64,000 bases of DNA. Source: Lachnospiraceae bacterium UBA7205 (GTDB lineage Bacteria > Bacillota > Clostridia > Lachnospirales > Lachnospiraceae). Below the pieces are notes generated by a model, which was not told the DNA's origin, searched no databases, and saw only the letters and a program-made list of their open reading frames with translations. The stretch lies in the NCBI GenBank assembly GCA_002490665.1, contig DKUL01000053.1, positions 11,937 to 75,936 on the forward strand, written 5' to 3'. A program made the translations under genes and the position numbers. Position 1 is the first letter of the stretch; each line of letters starts with the position of its first letter. Of this stretch, positions 1 to 8,130 are shown in pieces.

Positions 1-821
1 TGCGTGAGCGGAATATGGCAGCTGCATGGTGGGGAATGGCGCTGGGAAATTTCAGGCGCATCTGGAAAAGGGGAATGATTGTCATGGTTTCAATTGCGCT
101 TTCGCTTGTGATGCTAAACGGAATCTTTATGATGGTTCGCGGCTATGACCTTGATGCATACCAGCGTGTATACATGGCATCGGATTTTGCGGTTGACAGG
201 CTTCCGGCTTATGCGCCGTACGCCGTGATGGACGCAATTACGTCAGATATCCAGGCACAGCTCAACGTCTGCCCCTATGCAGAGCGCATCGGTTATGTGC
301 GTTATTCGGAGGAATATCACGAGATGGAACCGCATTTGTATCAGGTGTGGGAACAGATTGCGCAGGAAAGGCTCAGCGGCAGGTGGCTGGAAAGCTGGGA
401 GCAGATGAAGGCGGAGAATCAGATGAAAATAATGCTGATGGGAATTGACCGGGCGGTGTTTGACAAGCTGGAGTGGTGCGGGACGGCGTGCACATGGGAG
501 ACGTTTTCGCGCGGGGATGGCGTGATTGTGGACAGTCCGCTTCTGGAAGTCGTGGGGATGACAAAAAGGCAGATATGCAAAATGCTCATGGCAGAGGGAT
601 GCCTGTATCTGTTCGGCGCTTTTTTGCTTGCGGTGTCCGTGACAGTCCTGTTTGGTGCAAAATTACTGACAGCTGCCCTGGGACAGGCGTTTTTCTTCAA
701 CATCAAAGTTACGGTGCTGCCATGTGTGGTCTTACTGCCGTTTCTTGTGGTGGTTGCAGTTCTCATTCCGCTTGGACAGTTTTGGCAGATGAGCCAGGAG
801 AGCGTCGTGGAGCGGTTGTAA
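1..821 (+). CDS. FtsX-like ABC transporter permease, 3' end only, possibly internally deleted
   Basis: The reading frame is already open at base 3 and runs off the left edge, so this is the C-terminal part of a larger permease. A transmembrane segment near the visible start (MVSIALSLVMLNG) is followed by an extracellular domain and then the FtsX-type cytoplasmic motif LLEVVGMTKRQICKML and two more membrane segments. FtsX/MacB-like permeases normally have a transmembrane helix just before that motif; here the extracellular segment GDGVIVDS runs straight into LLEVVGM with no helix between. I infer an in-frame internal deletion near base 540. Such permeases work with an ABC ATPase in antibiotic-peptide or lipoprotein export; that partner would lie to the left of the window. 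The family is clear, but activity of this copy is doubtful. Confidence 0.75.
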   Translation, partial: RERNMAAAWWGMALGNFRRIWKRGMIVMVSIALSLVMLNGIFMMVRGYDLDAYQRVYMASDFAVDRLPAYAPYAVMDAITSDIQAQLNVCPYAERIGYVRYSEEYHEMEPHLYQVWEQIAQERLSGRWLESWEQMKAENQMKIMLMGIDRAVFDKLEWCGTACTWETFSRGDGVIVDSPLLEVVGMTKRQICKMLMAEGCLYLFGAFLLAVSVTVLFGAKLLTAALGQAFFFNIKVTVLPCVVLLPFLVVVAVLIPLGQFWQMSQESVVERL

Positions 822-854
822 GGAATGCGGCCACGCATATATGGTCTGACAATA

Positions 855-909
855 AAACGGATGATAAATGGAAATAAAACGGTTGACAAACGGATAAAAA
901 ACGGATAAG
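855..909 (+). repeat. Five 11-bp direct repeats (AAACGG core) over a promoter
   Basis: AAACGG or AAATGG starts at 855, 866, 877, 888 and 899, exactly 11 bp apart, so the copies lie on one face of the helix. The copies at 866 and 877 vary most outside the core. The array covers the -35 and spacer and reaches the -10 of the promoter for the helix-turn-helix/Uma2 gene. An operator for a cooperatively binding repressor, perhaps that protein itself, is my inference. Confidence 0.75.
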
Positions 910-911
910 AT
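883..911 (+). promoter_or_regulatory. Sigma-A type promoter of the HTH/Uma2 gene
   Basis: TTGACA at 883-888 and TAAGAT at 906-911 are separated by 17 bp. Transcription would begin near 918, about 38 bases before the start codon at 956. The promoter is embedded in the 11-bp repeat array. Confidence 0.75.
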
Positions 912-955
912 ATATATAGAATTTTACGGACAGGGTAATCTGGCAGGAGGCAGTT

Positions 956-1744
956 ATGACGATAGAGGAAATGAAACAGAAAAAGTTGCAGAAGGGCTAC
1001 AGCTATGCACAGCTTTCCGACTGGTCGGGTGTGCCGCTTGGCACTGTCCAGAAGATTTTTTCGGGGGAGACGGCGCATCCGCGGTATGCCACGCTTCATG
1101 CGCTGGAGCAGGCATTGAAGGAGCAGGATGGCAGTATGGCACTGAATGACAGCGCTGTTTTTTCTTATGGGGATTCCAATGAAAAAAAACAGGGAGAATA
1201 TACGGTTGGGGATTATTTTGCCATACCGGATGAGACCAGGGTGGAACTCATCGACGGGGTGATTTATGATTTGGCAGTGCCGACATTTGACCACCAGAGG
1301 ATTGCAGGGGAGATTTACAGGCAGATTGCCAACTATATCATGGATAACAACGGAAAGTGTGAGGCAGTCATGGCGCCGATTGATGTACAGCTTGACTGTG
1401 ACGACAAAACTATGGTACAGCCGGATGTCCTGATTCTGTGCAATAATGAGAAGATATTGAAAGGGAGGGTGTTCGGCGCACCGGACTTTGTGCTGGAAGT
1501 GGTTTCGCCGTCAACGAAGCGGAAGGATTATTTCAAAAAGCTTGAGAAATACGAGAATGCCGGCGTGCGCGAGTACTGGATACTTGACCCTTACAAAAAG
1601 CAGCTGCTTGTCTTTTTCTTTGAGGAGGACATCTATGCCCAGCTGCATGATTTGACACAGCCGGTTCCGGTTTATATCTATGAAGGGAAGCTTTCGATTC
1701 GTTTTGAACACATAGAGGAATGGTGTAATCAGATGGACAGGTAG
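956..1744 (+). CDS. HTH domain fused to Uma2-family (PD-(D/E)XK-like) endonuclease
   Basis: The protein has 262 residues. Residues 1-55 form an XRE-like helix-turn-helix (SYAQLSDWSGVPLGTVQKIF). Residues 80-260 match the Uma2/DUF820 family: VELIDGVIYDLAVPTFDHQ, then QPDVLIL, then FVLEVVSPSTKRKDYFKKL and EYWILDP. The Asp of QPDV and the Glu of LEVVSPS sit where the restriction-endonuclease-like fold keeps its metal ligands. Uma2 proteins are widespread and mostly uncharacterised predicted nucleases; fusion to a DNA-binding domain occurs in Clostridia. The start has GGAGG about six bases upstream (caggaggcagtt). The 11-bp repeat array just upstream is a plausible autoregulatory operator. The family is certain, the biological role unknown. 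Confidence 0.85.
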   Translation: MTIEEMKQKKLQKGYSYAQLSDWSGVPLGTVQKIFSGETAHPRYATLHALEQALKEQDGSMALNDSAVFSYGDSNEKKQGEYTVGDYFAIPDETRVELIDGVIYDLAVPTFDHQRIAGEIYRQIANYIMDNNGKCEAVMAPIDVQLDCDDKTMVQPDVLILCNNEKILKGRVFGAPDFVLEVVSPSTKRKDYFKKLEKYENAGVREYWILDPYKKQLLVFFFEEDIYAQLHDLTQPVPVYIYEGKLSIRFEHIEEWCNQMDR

Positions 1745-1779
1745 TTCTGTGCGATTCCGAATCAAGGGGGATGATGAAA

Positions 1780-2502
1780 ATGGTCTGGCAGGGCGGCATC
1801 GGACAGATAGGGAGAGAAAGCGAGAAATATCCTTGGCGGATGCGTTCCATTGCAAAGGCACCGGACTGCTTGTATTACATGGGTGATATTGATATTCTGA
1901 ATCAAAATCACAGCATTGCAGTAATTGGCAGCAGGCGTGTGTCACAAAATGGGATGGCGCTTGCCTATCAGATTGGATATGCGCTTGGCAGGAGGGGAAT
2001 CAATGTGGTAAACGGACTTGCCCTGGGCTGTGACACGCATGCCCTGTGCGGGGCGCTTGCGGCAGGCGGAAAATGTGTGGCAGTGATGCCCTGCGGGTTG
2101 GAGCAGATCGTTCCCGCTTCCAATCTGTCCCTTGCAAAAAGGCTGCTGTCAAATGGCGGCTGCCTGGTCAGTGAATATCCTCCCCTGGCGCCTGCACAGA
2201 GATATCAGTACGTGGCGCGTGACCGCCTGCAAAGCGGAATCAGCGACGGCGTGCTCGTGATAGAGGCATCGTGTGACAGCGGTACGATGCACACTGTCCG
2301 GTATGCCATAAGGCAGGGGCGCCATCTGGCATGCATCGACAGCCATTTGGTCGGGGAACCTACAGGTAACCAGTGGATTGCAGGACTGTGCGGCACGCAT
2401 GTAATGCGGGATGCCGGGGATTTGGATTGTTTTCTTGCCAGGATACGGAGTGGGGCTGCATACCGGCAGATGGTTCTTGACAGTCCCTTAATTTGTTTAT
2501 AA
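1780..2502 (+). CDS. dprA: DprA/Smf-like DNA-processing protein, short form
   Basis: The 240 residues cover the Rossmann-like DprA core only: IAVIGSRRVSQNG, then NGLALGCDTHAL, VAVMPCGLEQIVPASN and VSEYPPL are the family's signature segments. DprA binds single-stranded DNA and loads RecA during transformation. The usual N-terminal SAM-like and C-terminal winged-helix domains are absent, so this copy is shorter than the usual 300-400 residues. Three in-frame ATGs occur at 1771, 1774 and 1780. The AAGGGGG just upstream gives sensible spacing (9 bases) only for 1780. It follows the HTH/Uma2 gene by 35 bases and may be co-transcribed. It could be an accessory paralogue rather than the competence DprA. 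Confidence 0.85.
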   Translation: MVWQGGIGQIGRESEKYPWRMRSIAKAPDCLYYMGDIDILNQNHSIAVIGSRRVSQNGMALAYQIGYALGRRGINVVNGLALGCDTHALCGALAAGGKCVAVMPCGLEQIVPASNLSLAKRLLSNGGCLVSEYPPLAPAQRYQYVARDRLQSGISDGVLVIEASCDSGTMHTVRYAIRQGRHLACIDSHLVGEPTGNQWIAGLCGTHVMRDAGDLDCFLARIRSGAAYRQMVLDSPLICL

Positions 2503-2535
2503 AAACAGGGCAGCAGGAGATCGGAGGAGTGGAAA

Positions 2536-3621
2536 ATGAATTTTGATACATTTCAGGGGTATTTCAGGGCGTTTCGTCTGGACGAGGTAAAGATTATCGG
2601 TAAGGATGTCATGCTGGACGGTGAGTGTCTTCACGTCGTTGGCATTGGGCGGAAAAAGGAATGTGACAATGGAGGGACAGTCCTATATGTTTTGGAGCAG
2701 CAGCCGGCATGGAAGAACGGCTCCATGGACAGGGGACATCAGACAAAAAGGGAATCCATGCTGGAAACAGAAGGGGCGGACAAAAGCAATAAGGCATTAT
2801 GTATCAGTGAAATCAAAATAGGAGGACACTGCTTTGCGTTACAGGGAGGCAGCATGGGAGGGCTGGTGCACGCAGATTACGCGCAGGCATATCTCTTTTT
2901 TCAGCAGATGGTGGAAAATGGGTGGTGCATACCGGAAACGTCACCGTTTTATCGGCTGGACTGGGAATGCATGTGTCTGGCGGAGCTGCGGCTAAAGGAG
3001 GAGGATAAAATGCTTCCGGAGCTTTCCGGAGAAATAGAGCAGCTGACAATACATCGGACAAGCAGGAATTATATTCTTCAGATTCCGGTACGGTTAGAGC
3101 AGGGAAAGACTGCCGAGCTCAAATTTTCCCTGGAGGAAGGCGGGGAGGAAATACGATGCTACATCAATCAAATCGGGATGTCGGAGCCGCTCAGGGAACA
3201 GCGGGAACACTTTGAAGATGCCCAGTATCGGGAACAGGCATTGCAGCATGTTTCAAAGGAAGAATTTGAGGAGATGAAGAAGATGGCTTTGGACGCGGTC
3301 GAAAGACAGTTTCCGGCAGGAATGGGATGTTTTACCATGGAATATGAATGTACGAGGGAAAATCTCAGCCCGCAGTTTTATGCTGCCGAGGAGCTGGACC
3401 GTGTCCCGGAACCTCTCGTGTCGCGGGTAGTCGGCGGAAGTACAGGCGTGGCATCCATCTTTCTGATAGGCGGGAAACCGGAACAGGAGACAGGACCCCA
3501 CGGACTGCGCAACAGATGTACCCTGATTCAGCATGCCGTGCCTGTCGGGACAAAGGTTATGGAGGCAGAACTCTTTATGGTGATTGAGACAATACCTGAA
3601 AAGGTGTATTACTTAAATTAG
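2536..3621 (+). CDS. Uncharacterised protein, 361 residues
   Basis: I do not recognise this family. The protein is soluble, acidic and without signal peptide, membrane segment or obvious catalytic motif. Residues 45-90 look low in conservation (charged, with KNGSMDRGHQTKRE), while the C-terminal third (residues 250-360) is more ordered, with a glycine-rich stretch (VVGGSTGVASIFLIGG) and the ending AELFMVIETIPEKVYYLN. GGAG lies about 8 bases before the ATG. It follows dprA by 33 bases in the same direction, so it may share its transcript. Its stop overlaps the stop of the convergent nucleotidyltransferase gene by 4 bases (3618-3621). Confidence 0.7.
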   Translation: MNFDTFQGYFRAFRLDEVKIIGKDVMLDGECLHVVGIGRKKECDNGGTVLYVLEQQPAWKNGSMDRGHQTKRESMLETEGADKSNKALCISEIKIGGHCFALQGGSMGGLVHADYAQAYLFFQQMVENGWCIPETSPFYRLDWECMCLAELRLKEEDKMLPELSGEIEQLTIHRTSRNYILQIPVRLEQGKTAELKFSLEEGGEEIRCYINQIGMSEPLREQREHFEDAQYREQALQHVSKEEFEEMKKMALDAVERQFPAGMGCFTMEYECTRENLSPQFYAAEELDRVPEPLVSRVVGGSTGVASIFLIGGKPEQETGPHGLRNRCTLIQHAVPVGTKVMEAELFMVIETIPEKVYYLN

Positions 3622-4370
3622 TTCAAAGATTTCAGCATATAGGCGGCATACTCTCTGGCGAGTGCCGTGTCTGGCTCCATGGTGCTGTCGGATGTGTATT
3701 CAGCCAGCGCGCCGGTGAGCAGGGGGTCATATTTTTGTGGAAGGTTTGCAAGTCCCCATTTTCCGCCTTCCAGCTTGGACAGGATGAGATGTTCCTTCCG
3801 ATAGGCGAGTACCCGGCATAGATTAAGGGTGATGTACATTGGATTTTCCATGATTTCCTCGACTGCGTTTTCGATATCGCCCCGGATGCTGTCAAAATAA
3901 TCCGCGGAATCAACTTCGGAGAAAACTTCGCGAATTTCCTTGCCGCAGAGTGTCTTCCCCCTGTGATAGAGAATCGTAAAATGGGCAGCTAAATCTTTGT
4001 CGGTTCCGTTCATTTTTTCAATATAGTCCGCAGGGTTGGAGCGATACCAGTCCAGGTGTGCCGCAGAAAAATGAAGTACAAAGGGTGTGGGGTAAACAAA
4101 CGGCTGGCATACGGATTCTTCCACGATGCTAAGCTCGATTCCTTTTGCGGGAGCCTGACTGTTCTGTGCGACAACCATGTCCATGTACCGGCGTTTGACG
4201 GCGGCAGACAGGTCATGGTGAACGACAATGATGAAATCGAGGTCGCTCCTTTTTCTGTTCAAGCATCCCATTACTGCGGAACCATGGAGATATACGCCGA
4301 CGAGACTGCTTCCTAAAATCGATTGGTTCTGCCGGACAAAGCCGTCAATAAAATTTTGGTATTCTTTCAT
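3618..4370 (-). CDS. Aminoglycoside-adenylyltransferase-like nucleotidyltransferase (with DUF4111-type C-terminus)
   Basis: The 250-residue protein has the polymerase-beta-type nucleotidyltransferase signature: GVYLHGSAVMGCLNRKRSDLD, with Gly-Ser and the Asp-x-Asp pair (SDLDFIIVV) that binds metal and nucleotide. The C-terminal half is helical (NLCRVLAYRKEHLILSK, GKWGLANLP, ALAREYAAYML), as in AadA/ANT(9) enzymes and the DUF4111 domain. Relatives adenylylate spectinomycin or streptomycin, but many chromosomal copies have no shown resistance activity. An in-frame ATG at 4418 lacks a ribosome-binding site; AAGGAGA 8 bases before 4370 favours the shorter form. The gene is divergent from the Nudix gene. 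Confidence 0.85.
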   Translation of the reverse strand: MKEYQNFIDGFVRQNQSILGSSLVGVYLHGSAVMGCLNRKRSDLDFIIVVHHDLSAAVKRRYMDMVVAQNSQAPAKGIELSIVEESVCQPFVYPTPFVLHFSAAHLDWYRSNPADYIEKMNGTDKDLAAHFTILYHRGKTLCGKEIREVFSEVDSADYFDSIRGDIENAVEEIMENPMYITLNLCRVLAYRKEHLILSKLEGGKWGLANLPQKYDPLLTGALAEYTSDSTMEPDTALAREYAAYMLKSLN

Positions 4371-4542
4371 TAGTGTTCTCCTTATCCCTTGCTGTAAAAG
4401 AAATAGTTCTTTATTCATTTTCTTATTGTACCATGTTTGTGGGAAGGGTCAACGTTTAAATACAAAAATGCCATGGATTGTGTTACAATGAATATTATGG
4501 TACGGCTTAGAAAATAAGAAGGATAAAGAAAAAGGAGGCAGT

Positions 4543-5034
4543 ATGGAAGGAAAATTGCGAAATATGGCATCTGTTTATATTCAAAAGGACAATAAAATCT
4601 TATTGCTCTACCGCCAGGGCGGGCGCGTGGTAAATGATGTGTGGGTCGGCTCCGCGGGTGGGCATTTTGAGGCGTTTGAGCTGAATGATGCCAGGGCATG
4701 TGTACTGCGTGAGCTGCAGGAGGAGCTGGGAATCACGGAGCATTCGATTGAAAATCTGCGCCTGCGGTACGTCACACTGCGGCGGTCACAGGAAGAAATC
4801 AGGCAGAATTACTATTTTTTTGCGAACCTGAAGGATGGCGTGGATGATTATCTGGTATCCAATGAGGGCATCAGCAGATGGTTCCTGTTGCAGGAGCTGC
4901 CTTCTCTGAAAATGCCGTTTACGGCGCAGTTTGTCATGGCGCATTATTTAAAGGAAGGGTGTCATACGGATATGGTCTACGGCGGGATTGCAGACGGAGA
5001 GAAGGTTTTGTTTGCAGCGCTCCCGGCATTTTAA
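4543..5034 (+). CDS. Nudix hydrolase
   Basis: The 163-residue protein hydrolyses a nucleoside-diphosphate-linked substrate; the exact one cannot be told. The Nudix box is visible as GGHFEAFELNDARACVLREL followed by QEELGI, with the REL-EE-G metal-binding core intact. The loop between the first Glu and the REL is two residues longer than the textbook spacing, a pattern seen in some Firmicute Nudix proteins. AAAAGGAGG lies just upstream of the ATG. It is divergent from the nucleotidyltransferase and ends 13 bases before the start of the AraC-family gene, so the two probably form one transcript. Confidence 0.9.
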   Translation: MEGKLRNMASVYIQKDNKILLLYRQGGRVVNDVWVGSAGGHFEAFELNDARACVLRELQEELGITEHSIENLRLRYVTLRRSQEEIRQNYYFFANLKDGVDDYLVSNEGISRWFLLQELPSLKMPFTAQFVMAHYLKEGCHTDMVYGGIADGEKVLFAALPAF

Positions 5035-5047
5035 TGGTGGCAGTTGT

Positions 5048-5926
5048 ATGAATGTAACTACAATACACAAATATTATAATCCGGTAACGGCAACACCATA
5101 TCGGTGCACCGAGGATTACATGGAGTTTGCGCCCTGCGATGCCTTAAAGCCGTATATCCGTTGCTTCTGGGGCTCGAGAAGGGCAGTCACATGGGCGGAA
5201 AACGATGCAGGGGAAATGAGGATAGTGATACCCGATACCTGTATGGACATTATCTTTCATGTGGATTTTACGCTCAATAAAATATCCAGCAGCTTCTGCG
5301 GAATAGACGACAGGACATTTGCTGCGTCTCATGGCAGCAGCGAAAAGAAGACGTATTTTGTGTTTGCGGTGCGCTTTTACCCATGGAGTGCGGCATTGTT
5401 TGCGGAGGAGTCCCTGCGGGAGACAAAAAATGGCTTTTTTGATGCGGACTGTCATTTTCCCACGGTCAAGAGGGAGATTGAACGGTATCTGTTTGATGCT
5501 GCCGACATCTGCCAGCTCATTCCTGTTGCGGAGAAAATACTGCTAAGCCGTCTGGATGAACGGCACCAGAACCAGACAGTCTTCCACGCCGTGGCAAGGA
5601 TGCTGGAAAAGAAAGGAAATATTATGGTGTCAGCATTAGGGAGGGATGTCTTTGTCGGCAGCAGGCAGCTGCAAAGGCTGTTTTTGGAGTATGTCGGCGT
5701 CTCCCCGAAATCGCTTGCTGCCATGGTAAGGTATCAGTACATATGGAATGAACTTTTACATGACAAGAATTTTAACAAGGCAGATGCCGCCTTTCGCTAT
5801 GGGTATGCCGACCAGGCGCACCTATGCCATGACTTCAGGAAATATCACTCAATGAACATGGCGGAGGCGAGACGGTATGCGGCGCAGGATGTCGCAAATA
5901 TACAAGACAGGCGATGCTGGGTATAG
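5048..5926 (+). CDS. AraC-family transcriptional regulator with DUF6597-type N-terminus
   Basis: The 292-residue protein carries an N-terminal beta-rich sensor region beginning APCDALKPYIRCFWGS, which matches the DUF6597 domain, and a C-terminal AraC DNA-binding domain with two helix-turn-helix units (VGSRQLQRLFLEYVGVSPKS and KADAAFRYGYADQAHLCHDF). The longer in-frame start at 4988 would lie inside the Nudix gene; the ATG at 5048 has GGTGG about 9 bases upstream and fits the family's usual beginning. The inducer is unknown. Probably co-transcribed with the Nudix gene. Confidence 0.88.
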   Translation: MNVTTIHKYYNPVTATPYRCTEDYMEFAPCDALKPYIRCFWGSRRAVTWAENDAGEMRIVIPDTCMDIIFHVDFTLNKISSSFCGIDDRTFAASHGSSEKKTYFVFAVRFYPWSAALFAEESLRETKNGFFDADCHFPTVKREIERYLFDAADICQLIPVAEKILLSRLDERHQNQTVFHAVARMLEKKGNIMVSALGRDVFVGSRQLQRLFLEYVGVSPKSLAAMVRYQYIWNELLHDKNFNKADAAFRYGYADQAHLCHDFRKYHSMNMAEARRYAAQDVANIQDRRCWV

Positions 5927-6007
5927 TATGCTTGATTTGGAATTGAACCGCTTTGCGGTATGCGCGTTTCCTGTACATGTTATATGCGAAAGAGGAGGAA
6001 TTATTGT

Positions 6008-6286
6008 ATGAGTCTGATGAGTGTCTGCGGTACAGACTGTAGTGTCTGCTATTGCTATGGCGAGATGTGCAGTGGCTGTAGTGCCTGTGAAGGGAAAGTG
6101 TTCCACTCTCCAGGGGGATGTACGATTTATAATTGTGTAGTGCATGAAAAGAAACTGAAGGACTGCGGCAAGTGCGATAAACTGCCGTGTGAAATCTGGC
6201 GGGCGACAAGAGACCCGAAGTATTCTGATGAAGAGTTTGAGCAGAATATTGCCATGAGGGTTGAGGCTCTGGGCGGGATGAAATGA
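6008..6286 (+). CDS. DUF3795 domain protein, cysteine-rich
   Basis: This 92-residue protein has eleven cysteines in ordered pairs: CGTDCSVCYCYGEMCSGC, then CTIYNC, and KDCGKCDKLPCE. The pattern matches the DUF3795 family, common in anaerobes and probably binding zinc or an iron-sulfur cluster; no function has been established. GAGGAGGAA sits 8 bases before the ATG. Other in-frame ATGs further upstream (5960) lack this site. A weak hairpin follows at 6301-6330. Confidence 0.88.
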   Translation: MSLMSVCGTDCSVCYCYGEMCSGCSACEGKVFHSPGGCTIYNCVVHEKKLKDCGKCDKLPCEIWRATRDPKYSDEEFEQNIAMRVEALGGMK

Positions 6287-6300
6287 GAGCAGGCAAAAAC

Positions 6301-6330
6301 ATGAGAGGGATGGAAAAACGTCCCTTTCAT
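6301..6330 (+). terminator. Weak hairpin after the DUF3795 gene
   Basis: ATGA and AGGGA pair with TCCCT and TCAT around a loop of about 10 bases. The following sequence (attgtc) is not a real U-tract, so efficient termination is uncertain. Confidence 0.35.
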
Positions 6331-6501
6331 ATTGTCAAAAAAGGCTTGTAAGCCACAATTTGCAGCAAGTGCAAAGTTCTGGGCTGTTACCCTGCCCATT
6401 CCCTAATCCTAAAAAGAAAAGTGGTTGACTTTCACGATTACATTTGGTAGACTGTAAGAGTACGTTTGACAGGTATCTGGCAGACGTGTGAATATGTAAA
6501 T

Positions 6502-6581
6502 GCGGATATGGCGGAATTGGCAGACGCGCCAGATTTAGGTTCTGGTGGGCGACCGTGCAGGTTCAAGTCCTGTTATCCGCA
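6502..6581 (+). tRNA. tRNA-Leu (anticodon UAG)
   Basis: An 80-base class II tRNA. The acceptor stem GCGGATA (6502-6508) pairs with TATCCGC (6574-6580), with discriminator A at 6581. The anticodon stem CCAGA/TCTGG encloses the loop TTTAGGT, giving anticodon UAG for CUA/CUN leucine codons. A long variable arm (GGGCGACC region) and a T-loop TTCAAGT are present. CCA is not encoded. A strong terminator follows directly. Confidence 0.96.
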
Positions 6582-6584
6582 TAG

Positions 6585-6630
6585 AATAAGGGCATTGAAA
6601 CATTTATGTGTTTCAATGCCCTTATTTTTA
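6585..6630 (+). terminator. Rho-independent terminator of tRNA-Leu
   Basis: An 18-bp perfect stem (AATAAGGGCATTGAAACA against its complement ending at 6626) with a 6-base loop, followed by a short T-run. It begins three bases after the tRNA. Confidence 0.92.
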
Positions 6631-6638
6631 TGCGCGGT

Positions 6639-6839
6639 CCCATGCAGAGTAAGTATGCCGCAGAAGCGGCGCATGGGGCACGCGGCGAGTAGGGAAAGTC
6701 TTCCCTGCCCGATTGTATACGGACGCAGAAAGTGAATATACAGCTAAAGCTGCCAGCCGGAGCGTGTTCCCGGGATTGACCAAGTGAGACCGGACACCTC
6801 CGATACAGCAGAGCCATACTCCTCCCAGAACTGGCAGCT
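6639..6839. other. Gene-free stretch with three strong hairpins; candidate structured RNA
   Basis: Between the tRNA terminator and thymidine kinase (6631-6941) there is no convincing open frame. The stretch folds well: CCCATGC (6639-6645) pairs with GCATGGG (6671-6677) around GCCGC/GCGGC; GGGAA pairs with TTCCC at 6692-6705; AGCTGCCAG (6748-6756) pairs with CTGGCAGCT (6831-6839) and encloses a second long stem, 6758-6802 (CGGAG-GTGT-CCGG with CCGG-ACAC-CTCCG). I could not match it to a known RNA class. It could be a small RNA, a tdk leader or a repeat remnant. Confidence 0.4.
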
Positions 6840-6941
6840 GATGTCATTATAATCCAGAGAGGGAGGTTTGCGCAAGCAAAAAAAGGAAGAAAAACTTCCA
6901 GTGCACAGGGTATACTATATTGTTGAGGAAGGAGGGTGTGT

Positions 6942-7514
6942 ATGGCGAAGCTATATTTTTATTATGGTGCAATGAACAGTTCCAAGACTGCAAACGCACT
7001 TATGACACACTTTAATTATCAGGAGGTAGGACAGAGGGCGCTTTTGTGCAAGACTGAAACGGACACGCGCGATGGGGAGCGTGTGATACGCTCGCGGATT
7101 GGCCTGGAAATGGAGTGCATATTTTTGCGTGAACTGGTGCGGATGCCCGAGGAGGAAATCAAGTCCTATGACTGCATTATTGTGGATGAAGTGCAGTTTG
7201 CCACGAGAGGGCAGATTGACTTTCTCTCGGACATTGTTGATTTTATGGAGGTACCCGTCGTGTGCTATGGGCTGCGGACAGATTTTCAGAACAATCTGTT
7301 TCCCGGAAGTGAGCGGCTGGTAGCAATTGCAGATATCATACAGGAGATTAAGACAGTATGCTGGTGTGGCAGAAAGGCGACCTGTAATGCGCGTTTTGAC
7401 AGCAGGGGCATTGTGCGCGATGGAGAACAGGTCGTACTTGGTGCCAATGACAACTATGTGGCGCTCTGCCGCAGGCATTTCAAGCTCGGGATGCTGCGCC
7501 CGGCAGGGGATTGA
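6942..7514 (+). CDS. tdk: Thymidine kinase
   Basis: The 190-residue enzyme phosphorylates thymidine with ATP in pyrimidine salvage. It has the type II thymidine kinase pattern: an N-terminal P-loop (FYYGAMNSSKTANAL), a Walker B-like segment (DCIIVDEVQFATRGQ), the lasso region (VVCYGLRTDF) and the zinc site in CWCGRKATCNARF and CRRHF. An upstream GTG at 6936 is in frame, but AAGGAGGG is better spaced for the ATG at 6942. A TATACT -10-like element lies at 6911-6916. Monocistronic by layout; the next gene is convergent. Confidence 0.96.
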   Translation: MAKLYFYYGAMNSSKTANALMTHFNYQEVGQRALLCKTETDTRDGERVIRSRIGLEMECIFLRELVRMPEEEIKSYDCIIVDEVQFATRGQIDFLSDIVDFMEVPVVCYGLRTDFQNNLFPGSERLVAIADIIQEIKTVCWCGRKATCNARFDSRGIVRDGEQVVLGANDNYVALCRRHFKLGMLRPAGD

Positions 7515-7531
7515 AGAAACGGCTAAGCAGT

Positions 7532-8032
7532 TTAACCCCATTTTTTCCTGCTCATGACCGAGTTGTGGTATTCAGGGTTGTAGGTGACATCCTCGTCAAA
7601 CCATTCCGGTGGGATAAAAGCATCTGCCATCTCCTTGCTTGGAAACTCGACTTCAGCCATGACAAGCGGCGCGAAGGGTGGTGCAAACACGTCAAGCTCT
7701 ACGGAAAGACCGGGTGTGGAAAATGGATGGAAGCTGTCATCAAACTGCGGATTTTCAAGCGGAATGATATACCGCTTTTTGGAAATGATGTTGCCGTCAG
7801 CCTTTGCGCGCAGATGCATGTAGGATTCCTTGTCAAGGGGAAGATTGTACTCCTCGCGTGCCATCAGACCGCTTCCTTTGTAGGTCAGGTAATAAGAGTC
7901 GTCCGACTTACGGACGCGTACTACAGGAGTAGTGTTTAGATATGCCTGCTCGATGTCTTTACAAGGATAGTCTTCGAGATTTTCAGGCAGTTTTTTCAGG
8001 GTGTATTTTTTTTCAATTTCCATATGCTCCAT
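7532..8032 (-). CDS. CYTH domain protein (triphosphate tunnel metalloenzyme)
   Basis: The 166-residue protein begins MEHMEIEKKYTLKKLPENL, with the ExExK signature (MEIEKKY) of the CYTH superfamily, and continues with the alternating charged strands of the tunnel (VVRVRKSDDSYYLTYKG, REEYNLPL, KKRYIIPL, VELDVF, MAEVEF). CYTH enzymes hydrolyse inorganic triphosphate or act as adenylyl cyclases; bacterial members of this length are usually triphosphatases. AAAGGA precedes the start; the second ATG at 8023 is an alternative. It converges on tdk. Confidence 0.9.
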   Translation of the reverse strand: MEHMEIEKKYTLKKLPENLEDYPCKDIEQAYLNTTPVVRVRKSDDSYYLTYKGSGLMAREEYNLPLDKESYMHLRAKADGNIISKKRYIIPLENPQFDDSFHPFSTPGLSVELDVFAPPFAPLVMAEVEFPSKEMADAFIPPEWFDEDVTYNPEYHNSVMSRKKWG

Positions 8033-8130
8033 TTGTCCAGTCCTTTCGCGGCAGCAGAATCTTCCTTGCCGTGCCCTTTCCTAAAATGTTTTGTCTTTAT
8101 CATATCTTTTCTGGTACCAAAAAGCAAGAT

